The notes beneath the pieces are model-generated. The model searched no databases. It was given only the letters and a program-made list of their open reading frames with translations, and was not told where the DNA came from. A program made the position numbers and the translations under genes. Positions 62,479 through 63,860 of a stretch of DNA of 63,860 nt are shown one piece after another. Position 1 is the first letter of the stretch. Each line of letters opens with the position of its first letter. This DNA comes from Rhizobium sp. Q54 (GTDB lineage Bacteria; Pseudomonadota; Alphaproteobacteria; SMXS01), in NCBI GenBank assembly GCA_945907245.1, contig CAMDTB010000011.1, forward strand, positions 1 through 63,860. The letters are read 5' to 3'.

Positions 62479-63240
62479 TCAGGCCACGTCGCGACGGCGG
62501 TCGCGGGGTGTGCCCTTGGCCACGCCGCCCGACAGTTCGGCCACCCAGGGATAGCGCGCGGCCATGGCGTCGTCATAGCCCAGGTTGAACACGGTGACGC
62601 TTTTCGGCGGCCGCCGCTCGTTGGTGTAGAGCGTGGCGAACACCCGGTCCCAAAGGAAATTGGTGATGCCGAAATTGCCCCGCTCGTTGTGAAAATGATG
62701 CGCCATATGCATCTGCTTCATCCGGGCAAGGATCGGATTCTTCGGCTTGTAGGACAGGTGCTCGATGCAGTGGCAGAACTCGTAGAAGCAGGTGATCACG
62801 CAGCCGGTCGCCAGGCCGAACGCCGCGCCCGGCCAGCCGGCGAAGTAGTAACCCACCGGCATGGTGACGATCGCCACCGTCGGCAGCGTGGTGTAGAGCG
62901 CGCCGAACAGGATGTGCAGGTCGTGCGGGTCCTGGTGATGATCGTAGTGGATGCGCTTCCAGACCGGCGCGGTCAGCGGCGTCTTCGCCAGCCAGTTGCC
63001 GTGCAGGATGAAGCGGTGGATGCCGTACCATGCAAGCGGATAGATCAGGACGGCTGCCAGCCCCGTCCAGGCCAGCCCGGCCAGCGGCGCGCCCGCCGTC
63101 AGCGCATAGGCATAACCCGCGATGGCCACCAAGATGTAAGCCTGGATGGCGTAGTACTGGAAATAGGCCTTCACCAGTTCCTTCAGCGTCATCTTGTCCA
63201 GGTGATGGCGCCGCCGACTCCAGAAACCGAGCTTGATCAC
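62479..63240 (-). CDS. Sterol desaturase / fatty acid hydroxylase family protein
   Basis: A 253-residue integral membrane diiron oxygenase. Histidine boxes are visible: HRFILH, HYDHHQDPHD, HCIEH and HMAHHFH, around helices (AYILVAIAGYAYALTAGAPL, VLIYPLAWYGI, VAIVTMPVGYYFAGWPGAA). This is the fold of fatty acid 2-hydroxylases and carotenoid or sterol hydroxylases. I prefer a GTG start (IKLGFWSRRRHHLDKMTL) to the ATG 16 codons later. The GNAT-like gene follows 5 bp after. It probably hydroxylates a membrane lipid. Confidence 0.85.
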   Translation of the reverse strand: MIKLGFWSRRRHHLDKMTLKELVKAYFQYYAIQAYILVAIAGYAYALTAGAPLAGLAWTGLAAVLIYPLAWYGIHRFILHGNWLAKTPLTAPVWKRIHYDHHQDPHDLHILFGALYTTLPTVAIVTMPVGYYFAGWPGAAFGLATGCVITCFYEFCHCIEHLSYKPKNPILARMKQMHMAHHFHNERGNFGITNFLWDRVFATLYTNERRPPKSVTVFNLGYDDAMAARYPWVAELSGGVAKGTPRDRRRDVA

Positions 63241-63344
63241 GATACGTGTCGTCCCAGATAGCCTGACCGGTGTCCGCACTGTAGCACGGACGGGCGGAAA
63301 ATAGTCCCGCCGGCGGCAATGTCCAACCGGAAACAGGGGATGCC

Positions 63345-63860
63345 TTACCTGCGCAGCAGGAAAGGCAGTTTCCTGGCGAGCTTTTTCGTTACCACCAGCT
63401 GGGCGTCCTCGCGGGTGAAGCCGAACCGTATCAGTGCCAGCATGGCGACGATCAGCGTCACGATGCCGAGGATGAAATAGCCGGTGCGCCACATGCCCTC
63501 GGTGACGTCGAACAGCAGCGCCATGGCGAGCGAGATGCCCGCCGACACGGCAAGCGGTCGGATCAGCCGCCGGTCATAGGGCTTCAGGCCGTAGATGTAG
63601 CGCACCTGCAGGAAGCCCAGCACCGCCGAGACATTGATGCCGCCGGCCGCGGCGATGGCCGCCGCCACCATGCTGCCGCGCAGGCCGCCGCCGAAATATT
63701 CGGGATGCGGGATCAGCAGGAACGCCAGCAGCGCCGTCACCGCGACGCCCGCCGCCGCGTTGAGGAAGGGAATCCGGTACTTGCCGATCATCGCCAGGAT
63801 CGAGGTCGACGGTCCCCAGGTCACCTCCAGGCTGCGGCCGATCACCAGGATCAGCAGCGC
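63345..63860 (-). CDS. Polysaccharide flippase (MATE-like), C-terminal part
   Basis: The last 170 or so residues of an oligosaccharide flippase/polysaccharide exporter, with the typical GRSLEVTWGPSTSILAMIGK loop, helices AAAGVAVTALLAFLLIPH, GSMVAAAIAAAGGINVSAVL, RPLAVSAGISLAMALLFD and YFILGIVTLIVAMLAL, and a basic tail (KKLARKLPFLLRR). The reading frame runs past the right edge of the window, so the start is missing. It would move a lipid-linked glycan across the inner membrane. Confidence 0.85.
   Translation of the reverse strand, partial: ALLILVIGRSLEVTWGPSTSILAMIGKYRIPFLNAAAGVAVTALLAFLLIPHPEYFGGGLRGSMVAAAIAAAGGINVSAVLGFLQVRYIYGLKPYDRRLIRPLAVSAGISLAMALLFDVTEGMWRTGYFILGIVTLIVAMLALIRFGFTREDAQLVVTKKLARKLPFLLRR

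Overview
The window is high-GC, densely coded bacterial chromosome from an alphaproteobacterium, most likely a free-living, hopanoid-making aerobe of the Rhodospirillales-like kind. The evidence is the split hopanoid locus (hpnH, hpnG, hpnE, hpnD, hpnB, hpnC around ispH and dxs), the sdhE-mfd/recG arrangement, alphaproteobacterial families such as DUF1491, DUF3775 and DUF6285, frequent GTG and TTG starts, and palindromes built on a CCCGGCGAAAGCCGGG core. No rRNA, tRNA, CRISPR array or complete insertion sequence was seen. The species cannot be named from the sequence.

Layout. 0-7 kb: an unknown coiled-coil protein, a collapsed carboxylesterase gene, a DUF533/TerB-like protein, and a leftward catabolic set (MDR reductase, acyl-CoA ligase, HpaB/AbfD-fold protein). 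7-16.2 kb: isoprenoid/hopanoid block, with ispH-hpnH rightward and dxs-hpnD-hpnE-hpnG and hpnC-hpnB leftward. These genes supply IPP/DMAPP, build squalene through presqualene diphosphate and hydroxysqualene, and extend the hopanoid side chain; the cyclase gene shc is absent here. 16.2-31 kb: MFS transporter followed by a CoA-thioester catabolic region (isomerase, APH/DUF6285 pair, TetR, acyl-CoA dehydrogenase, SDR, nitronate monooxygenase, cytochrome c, thiolase-like protein, acyl-CoA synthetase, LLM oxidoreductase, VOC, EthD, MDR, ABM). 31-39.7 kb: DUF1491, persulfide-dioxygenase-like MBL protein, DUF3775, a 515-bp non-coding stretch with a Fur-like box and a structured mini-gene, a TPP enzyme, a Rieske oxygenase, two quinone oxidoreductases flanking an HD-domain protein, and a Nudix hydrolase.

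39.6-54 kb: a stress and housekeeping block with a kinase-like APH/P-loop fusion, a Pat-type acetyltransferase and a universal stress protein, then MlaC, NadK, MoaA, a PAT-like GNAT, Mfd, SdhE and RecG. 54-58.5 kb: a shortened OpgC-like membrane protein, a Tat-exported aldo/keto reductase, a DUF6064 membrane protein joined to it by 14-bp repeats that form chained stop/start mini-ORFs, a PPOX protein, a VapBC pair and an SDR. 58.5-63.9 kb: an 882-residue exported protein ending in a caspase-like His/Cys domain, a GNAT-fold protein, a fatty acid hydroxylase and the end of a polysaccharide flippase.

The strongest leads are the 14-bp chained mini-ORF repeat at 55.7 kb, the exported caspase-like protein at 58.5-61.2 kb, and the Fur-box/hairpin/terminator mini-gene at 32.9-33.15 kb. 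All functional calls come from reading motifs by eye; none was checked against a database.
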